DNA from: Crossaster papposus
Taxonomy: Eukaryota > Echinodermata > Asteroidea > Velatida > Solasteridae
DNA length: 64,000 nt
Direction of reading: 5' to 3'
Assembly: GCA_037893245.1 (NCBI GenBank)
Contig: JBAIAA010000352.1
Coordinates: 868,001 to 932,000, forward strand
Of the stretch, positions 1-9,680 are shown piece after piece (position 1 is the stretch's first letter; the number at the start of each line of letters is the position of its first letter). The translations under genes were made by a program, and so were the position numbers. Under the pieces are notes generated by a model. The model was not told where the DNA came from and did no database searches. It saw only the letters and a program-made list of their open reading frames with translations.

Positions 1-85
1 AACTGTAAAATTGAAAAAAACAAAAACATAGACTCGGTCACAAATAAGTCAACATTCACTTGATTGGATGAATTCTGAATTGCAG

Positions 86-182
86 CTCCCAAGGTTCTGC
101 AGGCCATTCGCAGATGCGCCAACCTAAGACGTCTTATTTACGTCTCGTGCCACCCGCAGAATGCCATCAACAACTTCATAGA
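86..182 (+). CDS. TRMT2A: TRMT2A copy A, penultimate coding exon (catalytic cysteine)
   Basis: 97-nt exon between acceptor ttgcag and donor gtgagt, phase 1 in and 2 out. The translation contains YVSCHPQN, the motif that carries the nucleophilic cysteine of RNA m5U methyltransferases (codon at 148-150). It is identical in sense to the exon at 60,180-60,276. The rest of this gene copy lies upstream of the window. In the family this enzyme methylates U54 of cytosolic tRNA using S-adenosylmethionine. Confidence 0.9.
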
Positions 183-862
183 GTGAGTCGGAATATACAT
201 GTACATTAAATTGGTTTACGGAAGTTTAATTCAGGATTTATTGCTAAATGTGAAAAAAAAAAGTACAACAGTGCACTGTGCAAAGTATCACGCATAGACA
301 TCTTTACCCGACAATCACTTCAACCATTTTGATAACCTTTCTTCAAACAAGACACCAAATTGAGAGAAACGAACACCCGATTCTCATAGTTGATCAACAA
401 TTAATCTTTATGTTACCATTCACGACAAAAGGGCTGTAAAGTCACCAGAGCTTATTTTTGAGAAAAGGACCATTAAAATAATTATGTGAACAACTGTAAA
501 AAACTAAAACAATTCGTATTCAGTGTTACTTGTTGTAGCTAACCATAAATTTCAACTATGTCTTTGTACTACATCATTTCTCTAAATATCTCAATCGTCA
601 AGATGCCTACTTTACAGCCCTTTCGTCGTGGACGGTCACATATGTTAAAATATAATGTCCCTTTCAAAAGGTCACTTGTAAACGAAGTGTGACATCATCA
701 GTACATAGGAATATTCTATTTGAAGGTACGCGAAAACAAAATGACCAATATTAGGGTGTCAATTTTTTTTTTTTTTAGGGTTCTTAATTTGTTTTTGCGT
801 CTGAGGTAGTTCGGTCAGTCGGATAAAAATAGGAAAACAATTAACAATTTCACTTGCACCTG

Positions 863-1095
863 TATAGACGATGTGCCCTCTGACGTCACCTGTTTACATC
901 TGTATTCAAATGTGCCCGGCAGCATGCGCACACATCGTGTTTTACATAAAATGTTCTTAAAGAGTGACGTCGCAGGTCAGATCGCCTTTGAATTATGGGA
1001 CCTCTGATGTCATCTCTTAACCAAATTTATGTTAAACATGATGCGTGCGCACATTTGAATACAGATGTAAACAGATAGAGGGCACATCGTCTATA
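863..1095. mobile_element. Foldback MITE, arms about 50 bp
   Basis: Left end TATAGACGATGTGCCCTCT is repeated in reverse complement at 1,077-1,095. The arms continue inward through TTTACATCTGTATTCAAATG. A matching element sits at 60,973-61,205 in copy B, so it inserted before the duplication. No coding capacity. Confidence 0.75.
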
Positions 1096-1244
1096 GATTA
1101 CTAAATTAAATGATTCCATGTGCGTACTGTCTATAGTGAGTTTATCATTGAATATAACAAAAATGAAGCCATCTTATGCAAGATATAGTTGACTAACATT
1201 ATCTACACCATGCAGCTCACCACGTTATACCAGTAAAAAAAACA

Positions 1245-1390
1245 TCGCATCAAAATTTGATGTTAACCAGTTCGTGTCGGAGGATGTATAGACACGCCAT
1301 GAGCAAGGCCGGAAATGCGTGGATGTGCTATCGGCCTGAACCCGCCTTGGATCAAGTTTTGTTAAAAATAATCCTGGCGCGAACTGGTTA
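1245..1390. mobile_element. CCAGTTCGCG-type MITE
   Basis: Begins AACCAGTTCGTGTCGGAGGA and ends GGCGCGAACTGGTT, so the ends are inverted repeats. The interior has the family phrases GCAAGGCCGGAAATGCGTGG and GTTAAAAATAAT. At least eleven relatives occur in this window, all non-coding. This one is internally shortened. Confidence 0.75.
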
Positions 1391-1546
1391 AGGTTTTTTT
1401 CCCCTTGGCTCAGTCGGAAATGAGAATCAATGAAATAAAAAGGTAATACCCTTAATAAAAGTTCAGAAACAGTGTCTGTTAGCGCATTTAGTTTTCACCA
1501 CAAAATCACAGTATTATGGATACGTGGAGATAGTGTGTTGCTTTTT

Positions 1547-3106
1547 AGCTGTTTCGGTTTTCCACCGAAACAGCTTTTGTTTTCGTTAAAGTTTTTTTTT
1601 TTTTTTTTTTTTTTTTTCCTTTTTTTTTTTTTTTCCACTTTCAGTGTTTTTACCCATAGGATTTACACACGTTTGTTTTGCCAATACACTTTGGCACTTT
1701 GGTGATTACAATCGACTTGAGACTTGGTGTACACTTAGACCTCCACCCACAGATGGTCCTAGAAGAAATTTGGCTCGATTGTGTGATTCAAGGTCACGTG
1801 ACGTCACTTTAAAGGTTTAATTTTCCCCATAGGTTTTGTACACGTTTTTCTTCAGACTATTGACTTTGGCACTTCGGTAAATCCGACCGACTTGAAACTT
1901 GGCATACACTTAGAACACCACCCACAAATGATATTGGAAGAAATTCGGCACGATTGCGTCTTTCAAGGTCACGTGACGTCACGTTAAATGTGCAAATTAT
2001 TCCCCCATAGGTTTTGTACACGTTTTTCTTCAGACTATTTAATTTGACAGTTTGGTGAATCCGATTGACTTGAAACTTAGCACACACCTCGACCAGGAGG
2101 TCCAGGAGAAAAATCGTCATGATGACGTCATCGTGGGTCATGTGACGTTACACAAAAGGTGCAGTTTTTAAGACCCTCTATCTCTGGAAGTACACGTCCG
2201 ATTGGGGTCAAATTTGGTTTGCAAGTATTCGAGGATGTGTTATAGACGAAAATTAAGATGACGTAATTATGACATCATCGGGTGTCATGTGACGTCACAT
2301 TAAAGGTTCAATTTTCTCCATAGGTTTTGTACACGTTTTTCTTCAAAATATTGAATTTGACACTTCTGTCAATTCGATCGACTTGAGACTTAGCACAGAC
2401 CTCGACCACCATCCTTAGGAGGGTCAAGAACAAAATAATCAAGATGACGTCATCGGGGGTAATGTGACGTCACATTAAAGGTGTAGTTTTTAAGACCGTC
2501 TAACTCTGAAAGTACAAGTCCGGTTGGGGTCAAACTTGGTTTGCAAGTATTCGAGGATGTGTTATAGACAAAAAATAGGATGACGTAATTATGACATCAT
2601 CGGGTGTCATGTGACGTCACATTAAAGGTTCAATTTTCTCCATAGGTTTTGTACACGTTTTTCTTCAGACTATTGAATTTGACAATTTGGTAAATCCGAT
2701 CGACTTCGGACTTGGCACACACCTCGACCACCATACCCAGGAGGGCCAAGGGGGAAATCGTCAGGATGACGTCATCGTGGGTCATATGACGTCACATTAA
2801 AGGGGCAGATTTTAGGACCCTCTATCTCTGGAAGTACATGTCTGATTGGGGCCAAACTTGGTATGCAAGTATTCCAGAATGTGTAATAGACGAAAATTAA
2901 GATGACATCATGATGACATCATCGGGTGTCATGTGACGTCACTTTAAAGGTGCAGTTTTTCCCATAGGATTTGTACACGTATTTTTTAACTTATATATCT
3001 TGGGAAAATTGACAAATCCAATCGATTTCAGACTTGGCACACACATAATGAAAGTTATCTTAGACATCCGAAACAGCTCTGTGTTTGTCCACAAACACAT
3101 GTCTAG
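1547..3106 (+). mobile_element. Non-autonomous Helentron-like element (HINE) with internal tandem repeats
   Basis: AGCTGTTTCGG at 1,547-1,557 is reverse-complemented by CCGAAACAGCT at 1,565-1,575 (a 5' hairpin) and again at 3,068-3,078 near the right end. The right end has a perfect 8-bp stem-loop (TGTGTTTG / CAAACACA, 3,080-3,099) and closes with CTAG (3,103-3,106). Inside are a poly-T tract and tandem repeats. The empty site is intact in copy B near 61,650 (gctttttatataact), and the insertion falls in a run of T. Subterminal inverted repeats, a 3' hairpin and T-T insertion are Helentron hallmarks. No Rep/helicase ORF is present. Confidence 0.72.
1640..3060. repeat. Tandem repeats (about 180 and 320 bp), rich in TGACGTCA/GTGACGTCAC
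   Basis: The phrase CCATAGGTTTTGTACACG recurs near 1,827, 2,006, 2,319 and 2,641, with a diverged copy near 2,960. The spacing is about 180 bp first and then 310-325 bp. Each unit carries one to three GTGACGTCAC or ATGACGTCAT palindromes, which match the CRE/ATF consensus. These repeats are the core of the surrounding Helentron-like element. Confidence 0.85.
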
Positions 3107-3433
3107 TTATATAACTGCATTAAATAAATATTCAGTAAAAATGCACAAATGGCGAGTCTATTTTGAAACATTCAAATTTCAACAAAATCACCAAACATTA
3201 AAACCTTAATCCCCTAAATACTCGCTTTTGACCCGAAACCCTGTACATACAATAAAAACAAATTTAAAAAAATACAACCATGTCGGCACACGCATATTTT
3301 GTTAATTTACCTTGAATTCCCAATGTGAGATGTCATGACCTCGCCAAAAAAGAGAACTTTTGAATTTTGGAAAGTAACTCGGGCAAGGTCAATAGGAAAG
3401 TATCTGGACTCTGGGAACCCGAGTTCTATTTAT

Positions 3434-3747
3434 AGCAAGTGGTCAAGAACATTTAATTCGCCATCTGTGGGTAAAGCTGCAGGTTGTGGGTTCAAGCCCA
3501 ACTTTGGGGCGTGTGCCCTTGGGCAAGGCACTTTGTTTCTTTTCACCCAGAAGTGAAATGGGTACCTGTGAGGGCAGAGATGGTCGTTATTAGCTGCTTT
3601 GCGCCAAAATGGCAGCATCGAGCTGTACACTCCCAAGGGAGCTGAGAAAGTATTTGGAATGTTTCGTTGGCCCAATGACCGGGTAATATTTATACATTGC
3701 CTTCTATTCTTAGGCAATTTGGCGCTGTATAAATCCAGTTATTATGC
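3434..3747 (+). mobile_element. tRNA-derived SINE, copy A
   Basis: Contains a Pol III B-box-like GGGTTCAAGCCC, then phrases shared with the SINEs at 62,009-62,365 and 56,149-56,511: GAAATGGGTACCTGTGAGGG, CCAAGGGAGCTGAGAAAG and GGCGCTGTATAAATCCAG. The A-box region is shortened relative to copy B. It lies in the last TRMT2A intron. Confidence 0.75.
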
Positions 3748-3860
3748 ACACATAACAGTAATTGCATTTCATGAAAAATATACATTTTTTTCAACTTGAC
3801 TCAAGACTGGATTTAGTGGTTATTACGAAGATAATTTCTGTTATTTTGGTTCTTCCCCAG

Positions 3861-4071
3861 TCTCTGCCGACCGATTTCCAATCGAATCAAGGGCATCCCG
3901 TTCCGCCCGACCAAGGCAGTGGCTGTGGACCTGTTCCCCCACACCAAACACTGCGAGCTGGTCATCCTGTTTGAGAGAGCCGACCGTGTTGATTCCTACT
4001 ACGAGCTGCCCGAGGGCGTAAAGAGTTCCAGCAATACCGACGGCGAAATTTCAGCATCAGTCACACGTTGA
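3861..4071 (+). CDS. TRMT2A: TRMT2A copy A, last coding exon
   Basis: Follows acceptor tccccag and completes the split codon GA|T left by the exon at 86-182. It encodes 69 residues and stops with TGA at 4,069-4,071. The hallmark C-terminal segment reads [16 protein letters not shown], then [11 protein letters not shown]. By homology to bacterial TrmA the Glu after the Cys is the likely catalytic base. The protein is the same as in copy B (62,486-62,696), with synonymous changes only. The intron between 182 and 3,861 is long because of several transposons. Confidence 0.92.
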
Positions 4072-4919
4072 TTCCCCCCCCCCTTCCCAACACAAATTAA
4101 TACTGTTATAAAGCTTTTTGTCAAATCTAGTATTTGTATCTTGGCAAGGACAGGAAAATATTTCTCGGAAAATTAACCCCCCAAAAATGAGATCCAACTA
4201 GTGTCCCCACAATGGCAATCTAATGTTCCCCTTATTGCAAGGAGTGAGTGAGTTTAGGGTTTAACGCCGTGCCGGCATCAGTGGCCATATTCCCAGCGGG
4301 AATGTGTACAAATATAAGACAATAGGCAGTAATAAAAAACAATCAAGTGAACTGTGGAGAATATATAAGACTTGGAGTCAGAAGGAACAATTATCACAAA
4401 GGAAAAGAATGAGAACGTTTCAAAAGAATGAAGGAACTATTGTATAAATGGGTCCCGCAAGGCCGGTCGTTTCCCTTGCAGTTTAAGGGCCCGGGCCCCG
4501 GCCCCGCCAGTATTTTCATTTATTGCAAGTAAATTTAACAGTAAGTTACCCAAAATAGTTGAAAAAATTAGCGGTTCGGCACTTCAGTCATAAAAAAAAT
4601 AAATGTTATAAACCAACCGAGAGTCATGAAAGACATAAAGGCGATGAAGCACAAGTCTGAATACTGCATTTTTTCTGAACAGTCTTCTGTCTTGAAACAG
4701 ATGCTCAGGTCCGGAAGTGACTGACAGTGTCTCCATAATAAGGCCAGTTCAGTGTTTTAACTGCACATGTTTCGGGTCACGGGCCATTCGCAGTGATCGA
4801 ACACACGAGGAGGTTAAAATGACCCTCTTGTGGTAATTACAATAAGAATGTCAACGATTTTGATCCCGAATAACCTTGGACCTGGACTACTTTATCGGAC
4901 ACTAGACTCCAGCCGAGCG
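4072..4919. other. Convergent intergenic region TRMT2A / DCTPP1 (copy A)
   Basis: Holds the 3' UTRs of both genes. I see AATAAA near 4,598 on the + strand, and TTTATT near 4,518, which reads AATAAA on the - strand for DCTPP1. The second signal is changed in copy B. The stretch GTGAGTGAGTTTAGGGTTTA near 4,245 resembles a dispersed repeat seen in marine invertebrates (from memory, low confidence). No other gene seen. Confidence 0.6.
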
Positions 4920-5110
4920 TCAGTCGTACTCGGAGTATTTCTTGCTGGAGCCGTACACCTTCTGCGCTGGGTACTTCTTGGCGTTGATACCCACTTTCTC
5001 CGAGGCGGCGCGGGGCAGGTCCACGTGGCATTTCTCAGCGAGTCGGATCAGGTACATGAGAACGTCGCTCAACTCCTGACCGAGGTGCTTCTTGTCCTTC
5101 TCCGACCAAC
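4920..5110 (-). CDS. DCTPP1: DCTPP1 copy A, terminal exon
   Basis: Acceptor attcag precedes GTTGGTCGGAG. The first two bases complete a Gly codon begun in the 35-nt exon. Ends KKYSEYD-stop. It differs from copy B at two residues (Ser for Leu in the AASEK segment, Ser for Phe near the end). Confidence 0.9.
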
Positions 5111-6024
5111 CTGAATGGAATTGTGAACATTTGTCATGCATTTTCAATAGTGCTTCAATATGCGTTCAAGATCTTAAACTTTTTTTCTCCCAGTCTGCCT
5201 CCACTCACCCAGCATATGGGTAGCACTTTGAAGAGGAGATAGTTTACCTCGTTGTATGGCTGATACTGACAATAGGCCTCTTAAAGACCTCTACTTACTT
5301 ACTACTTGTACCTCCAAATAGGCACTTGGGGAGACAATCCCATAGAGATGTACAGAAACCTAAAACAGTCCTAACTTGTTAACCCTAACCCTTTTCTCTA
5401 AGATCTTCGAGATTTATGCTATTTAGACTAAAATCTGTCATACTAGAGCAAAAATAACTCCCAAATATTGTTTTTTAGGATAGCTAGACACTTAGGGAGA
5501 CACTGAAATGTCTCCTTATTACCTAAAAACTTACGCCAATTTGTCTCCCCAAGTGCCTATTTGGAAGAATTAAGAAGAGCCTGAAAAAAAAAAAAAAAAA
5601 AAAGGCAAAGGTAGTTACCTTCTAATCCCTCTTTGCACTCTCCTCGCCACTGACTGCATAATAGAGGAAGAACAAGTAGAACAATTGTCATTTTCTTTGC
5701 AACTCAGAAAACTTGCAATCGATTTTGAAACGATTTGTTCACGTATGGCTAACCTTTAGGTGCCGATTACTCTAAACAAGGTTTTAAGGGACATTCCTCA
5801 TTTAGCCTCAGTGGGTCACACATACACATTATTAGAGCTCCCCCAACAGGCATTTGGGGGAAGACCACTTGGAGATACCTCCCTCCGAATGTATTTTTAG
5901 GGAATAAATTGTTTTACTATATTTCCCATCTTTTTCATTAAACAATTAATTTCTGGAAATCCTGAATGTCACTCAGTTGAAATTCTACTTACAAAAGCTC
6001 AGAGACTTCGCCAACTTCTCCAAT
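4920..6024 (-). CDS. DCTPP1: DCTPP1 copy A, dCTP pyrophosphatase 1, last three recognised exons
   Basis: Three exons on the - strand join in frame: 5,993-6,024 (32 nt), 5,619-5,653 (35 nt) and 4,920-5,110 (191 nt, TGA at 4,920-4,922). The first encodes IGEVGEVSEL, which has the EVGE metal-binding motif of the all-alpha MazG-like NTP pyrophosphatases. The second encodes QWRGECKEGL. The third encodes QELSDVLMYLIRLAEKC with the second metal-binding E..D pair, then the conserved VDLP and KYPAQK segments. The family hydrolyses dCTP and modified dCTP to the monophosphate and protects DNA synthesis. The N-terminal exon or exons were not found up to the GPCR array. Convergent with TRMT2A. Confidence 0.88.
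5313..5565. mobile_element. MITE with 25-bp inverted ends, in a DCTPP1 intron
   Basis: CCAAATAGGCACTTGGGGAG at 5,314 is matched in reverse complement by the segment ending at 5,564. A related, interrupted copy occurs at about 54,925-55,880. Copy B of the duplication ends in the left arm of the same element at the window edge. Confidence 0.8.
5619..5653 (-). CDS. DCTPP1: DCTPP1 copy A, 35-nt micro-exon
   Basis: Flanked by acceptor tatgcag and donor gtaact on the - strand. It encodes QWRGECKEGL plus split codons that fit both neighbours, matching the variable segment between the two metal-binding motifs of DCTPP1. Confidence 0.85.
5993..6024 (-). CDS. DCTPP1: DCTPP1 copy A, 32-nt micro-exon (first metal-binding motif)
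   Basis: Flanked by acceptor cgtacag and donor gtaagt on the - strand. It encodes IGEVGEVSEL and two bases of a Phe codon completed in the next exon. This matches the VGEVGELAELF core of vertebrate DCTPP1. Confidence 0.85.
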
Positions 6025-6280
6025 CTGTACGGGGAAAGAAAAGTTCAACATTTCTTGTCAAAGACTAAACAGTATTGACTCTACATGTGCATACACCAGC
6101 AAAAAAAAATACAACTTTATTGGAGAACAGACTTATTAAAGTTTATGTGTACCTGCTGTTGTATCAACCTTACCAGCCTCTGCTCTCCAATCTTCAAGAT
6201 CATTTTAAGAGCCACTTTAACGTAACCAGGCTTTTTTGTTTGGCTAGTATATGACTACCCTATTTGTTTAGGTTGTACAT

Positions 6281-6553
6281 AAAGGTAGGATACACCATTG
6301 GTACTTGCTTGAATTATCAGGAATGGGTGGATTTTGGAAGTTGTATTTTATAGTAAATATTGTTTTACAATCATGAATGCCGAGGAAAAAAGCAGGAAAA
6401 ATGTCATTCGTTTTCATCTGGCGTCAAGTAGTTGTTCTTGTTGACAATCAAGATTTGTTTTTTAGAAAATTTAATTTTTCGAAACAATTACAGGATATCT
6501 AGAGCAATTATTTTGCTTTCAAATAGTTTGGTTTTCAAACACCAACACAACTT
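6281..6553. mobile_element. TTAA-type MITE, partial copy
   Basis: Starts AAAGGTAGGATACACCATTG and shares the interior phrases CATGAATGCCGAG and TTACAGGATATCTAG with the complete copy that follows. The right inverted end is missing. Confidence 0.65.
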
Positions 6554-6907
6554 AAAGGTAGGATACACCATTGGTAATTGCTTGAAATATCATTAATGGG
6601 TGGATTTGGGGGGTTGTATTTCATAGTAAATATCATTTAACTGACCTGTTCGAAGTTTTACAATCATGGATGCCGAGAAAAGCACGAAAAACAGAGGTTT
6701 TTTTCAACCGGCATTGGGCAGTTTTTTTTATGTTATCTTTGTTTTTTTCGCGATCGCCGTCCGGAATAATTACAGGATATCTAGCGCAATCATTTTGCTA
6801 AATGCCTAAAATAATTATTTACTTTCAAATAAGTAAGATATTTCTTAATAATTTGGTACTGTAGTAACATTTTGTCGATATCTGCAAATGGTGTATCCTA
6901 CCTTTAA
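6552..6907. mobile_element. TTAA-type MITE, complete copy
   Basis: Ends are TTAAAGGTAGGATACACCAT and its reverse complement at 6,886-6,907. The TTAA at both edges is compatible with TTAA target duplication, as in piggyBac or Kolobok. Further copies lie at 48,813-49,162, 51,033-51,421 and 57,064-57,400. Confidence 0.75.
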
Positions 6908-7344
6908 ATTAATTAATAAAGGGGTATGCATTTTATTGGAATTCACCAGAATTGGAAATAAACACCTAATTACTTTCAGATTAAATCAAATGAAATCTGT
7001 TAGGTTTCTGTACAGGTATTTGTTTCAATCTTAAAAACAGTTATTATGGTTCACAAACAATTTTTCAGTTTTAGGGTTGGCTAAATAACTTGCTAATCAT
7101 AATCGCTTTTAGAGGATGACTACGTTATGGAATACATTACAATTATAAAGTCACTGATGTATAGTGTAATGGGGACAAGGAAAAAAAAAGCAACTGGGCA
7201 CCGAATTCATAGAATTAGTTGGGTCCAAAACATAAGTTCCGTGACCATTCTCTGGCTAGGAAGGTTTGACAATGGATTTGACTTCTATGGACCATTTATA
7301 AAGAAATTAGCCCCCCGGTCCCTCCCAAAAATACCGGCATTTTT

Positions 7345-7690
7345 CGCTAGAGGGCTAAATCCAAGATGGCCACCGGCGCCATCTTGGAAAATTAACTTTT
7401 GAACCAGAGCACCTAGAATCATGTCTGAAAACATTTTTTTGGGTAAGTGGACCGCGAGGATTCCGATTCCGACATCGGTTTGACATCAACTTGACCTAGA
7501 AATCCAAGATGGCCGCCGGCGCCATCTTAAAAAAATTACTTTTGAACCAGAGCACCTACAACCATGTCTGAAGACACTTTTTCGGGTAAGTCGACCACAA
7601 GGATTCCGATTCAGACATCGGTTTGATGCTGTGAAATCATTTTGACCCAGAAATTTAAGATGGCCGCCATACGATGGAGAAAAACCTAAC
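7345..7690. repeat. Tandem repeat, about 145-150 bp, 2.3 copies
   Basis: CCAAGATGGCC starts at 7,361 and 7,504, with a diverged copy near 7,655. The phrases TTTTGAACCAGAGCACCTA and GGATTCCGATTC recur at the same spacing. No gene is evident here. Confidence 0.8.
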
Positions 7691-7944
7691 TTTTAAACGG
7701 TAAATGAAGATGTGGGGTTTGCCATTCATACAGTACATAAGGAAGGAACAATTATAGCTATTTTACTTGTGAGTCCATGCCTAATAAACAGGCTAGGTTT
7801 AGTAAAGGCAATTTGTGATTATGGGGCGGGGTGGTAAACTCATAATTAAATTCGGTCAAAAACTGTTAATGACAAAACCGTTTATTTTGGTACTGCTCTG
7901 CTCTTTAATATAAACCCTCTTATATACCGTGCAGTTACCATAGA

Positions 7945-8595
7945 GCTGTCAGACCTTTCAAAACCTTTCAAGTTTCCTGGACTAAAGGGTTTTAAAAGGT
8001 GAGAAAGCTGTCTGACAAAATAAACCTATGAAAGATTTTGAAAGGTAAAACAACTCTCTGAACAAACTGGTGTGAGGTTTTGGAAAGTCTGGCCGTTTTC
8101 TGATAGACTTCCCATACCTTTATCATAGGGGCATACCATACCAAATAAAAGTTGAAATGTTTTGAAATGTTTAGCTGTTTTCTGTGAGAGATATTCTATA
8201 TAATGGGCTGGGGATTAATTCTACCTTTCAAAACATTTCAAAAGGTTTTGAAAGGTCAAACCATGTATGCATAGCAACTGTACTGATATTTGGTTGAGCA
8301 ATAGCTCCACCTTTCATTTCCTTTCGCAAGGTTTTGGAAGGTCTGGCCGTTTTCTGATAGACTTCCCATACCTTTATCATAGGGTATACCATAGCCCAGT
8401 TTTTCTACCTTTCAATTCTTTTCAAAAGGTATTGAAAGGTGTGGTAGTGCAGTAGCAACAAATTCTGGAGCGTTTTGAAAGGTTCATACTTTTTTATATC
8501 CATTTTGCCCAGTAAGCAGATTTTGAAAGGTTTTGAAAGGTGAAACCATAGGAGGGTTAGCACAAAGGTAGATTTCATTCTGAAAGGTAATCTCT
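7945..8595. repeat. Region dense in direct and inverted CCTTTCAAAA / TTTTGAAAGG words
   Basis: TTTTGAAAGG or its reverse complement occurs at least ten times. The segment GGCCGTTTTCTGATAGACTT, followed by CCCATACCTTTATCATAGG, occurs twice, near 8,090 and 8,345. I see no coding signal. It sits just outside the left edge of the GPCR array. Confidence 0.7.
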
Positions 8596-8942
8596 GTCGG
8601 TGATAGACAATATGATTGGTGCTTATTTCAGCTGAACAATTACAAATTACAAGTATATACAATGTAAGAAGTATGCCTCTGTACATTTACTCACTTATTT
8701 ACAACTTCAGTATTGGTAATCCGACTCGAGCATTACTGTTACTCTATTTAAACTCACAAGTTCTTGTTGAACAGAAATGAAATATAGGTAAAAATAAATA
8801 TTAATTGTTTTAGAAAAAAAAATGTGGGCCTGAAATTTACACTTTTATGATTCGGCAATATATCATCACTATTAACATTGTAGTATTTTTGTAGTAAAAA
8901 TTGTAGTATTACTGTAGTAAAAATTGTAGTAATAAGAATACG

Positions 8943-9109
8943 GCAGTTGACGATCTAATTCCCCGACTTACCCAGCCCGGCATTGACAAAAATATCTGGA
9001 TATTGCTCTTGGAACAAGACTATTTGATAGTCAGTTTCCAAGAGTAAAAGGTTTCAGAGTATTGTCAATGTTGGGCTGGGTAAGTCAGGGAATCAGATGA
9101 TCAACTGCT
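8943..9109. repeat. Imperfect hairpin downstream of GPCR-1
   Basis: Arms GACTTACCCAGCCCGGCATT and its near complement, about 47 nt each, enclose a loop of about 70 nt. The same structure lies 530-750 bp beyond the stop codon of every GPCR gene in the window. Confidence 0.8.
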
Positions 9110-9394
9110 GTAACGAGTCACTGCTATAAGAGTATCCCTAAAAAGAGAACACATTGTATTGACATTTTATACGGAGCTTTTCAGTATTTTGCCAACATTT
9201 TGTTCAGTATCAATATGTATTATCACAGCATTTGGTATGGTTTGGTACCACAAATACATATGTTTAACTGGAATATCACCCAAGCCTAATCAAAACAACT
9301 TTGAATATTATTCAGTACCGGAGCTCGAATAATGTTTCTGCGTTGATTTGAGAGGTGGACATATAACATTAAGTTCTGAGTTCATGCTTCCTTG

Positions 9395-9680
9395 CATTGA
9401 CATCTCAGCATCAGTCAATCCTGGATCATTGTTACTGACAACTTGCATCTTTTGAAAAGGGAATTCCACATGGTGTCTCTGCAAACCCTCACTACTTTAT
9501 CCTGGATCATTGTTACTGAAAACTTGCAAGTGTTGCTAGCACTCTTGAGACCGCTGTTCCTCTTGCAGGGATGGGTGGGAAGTCAGTCACCCTGGAACAT
9601 AGTTCTTGACAGTTTTGGAGTGACTGGTTCTTGATGCGCATAATATACTAGGCTGTTGTGCCTGGAACATTGTTTGAGAG
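9395..9680 (-). other. Degenerate tail-repeat sequence beyond the GPCR-1 stop
   Basis: Phrases such as TGGAACATTGTTTGAGAG and CCTGGATCATTGTTACTG recur at about 80-110 bp spacing. They resemble the repeats that encode the C-terminal tail of the receptor, so the coding repeat continues, decayed, into the 3' flank. Confidence 0.55.

Larger units (their letters stand above)
73..5349. repeat. Segmental duplication, copy A (TRMT2A 3' end plus DCTPP1 3' end)
   Basis: Exons, introns and the convergent intergenic region here match 60,167-64,000 nearly base for base. The main difference is the roughly 1.56-kb element at 1,547-3,106, absent from copy B, plus shorter indels such as about 80 bp present only in B near 63,062-63,140. 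Similarity begins about 13 bp upstream of the penultimate TRMT2A exon. It runs to the end of the window in copy B, so the right edge is unknown. Coding differences in the last TRMT2A exon are synonymous; the last DCTPP1 exon has two amino-acid changes. This may be a real tandem duplication or two haplotypes placed side by side. Confidence 0.9.

Noticed and set aside
6165-6230. Candidate upstream DCTPP1 or TRMT2A exon with a good donor (gtaagg on the - strand)
   Set aside because: The translation (LKIGEQRL) does not match DCTPP1, and the + strand reading does not match the TRMT2A RRM.
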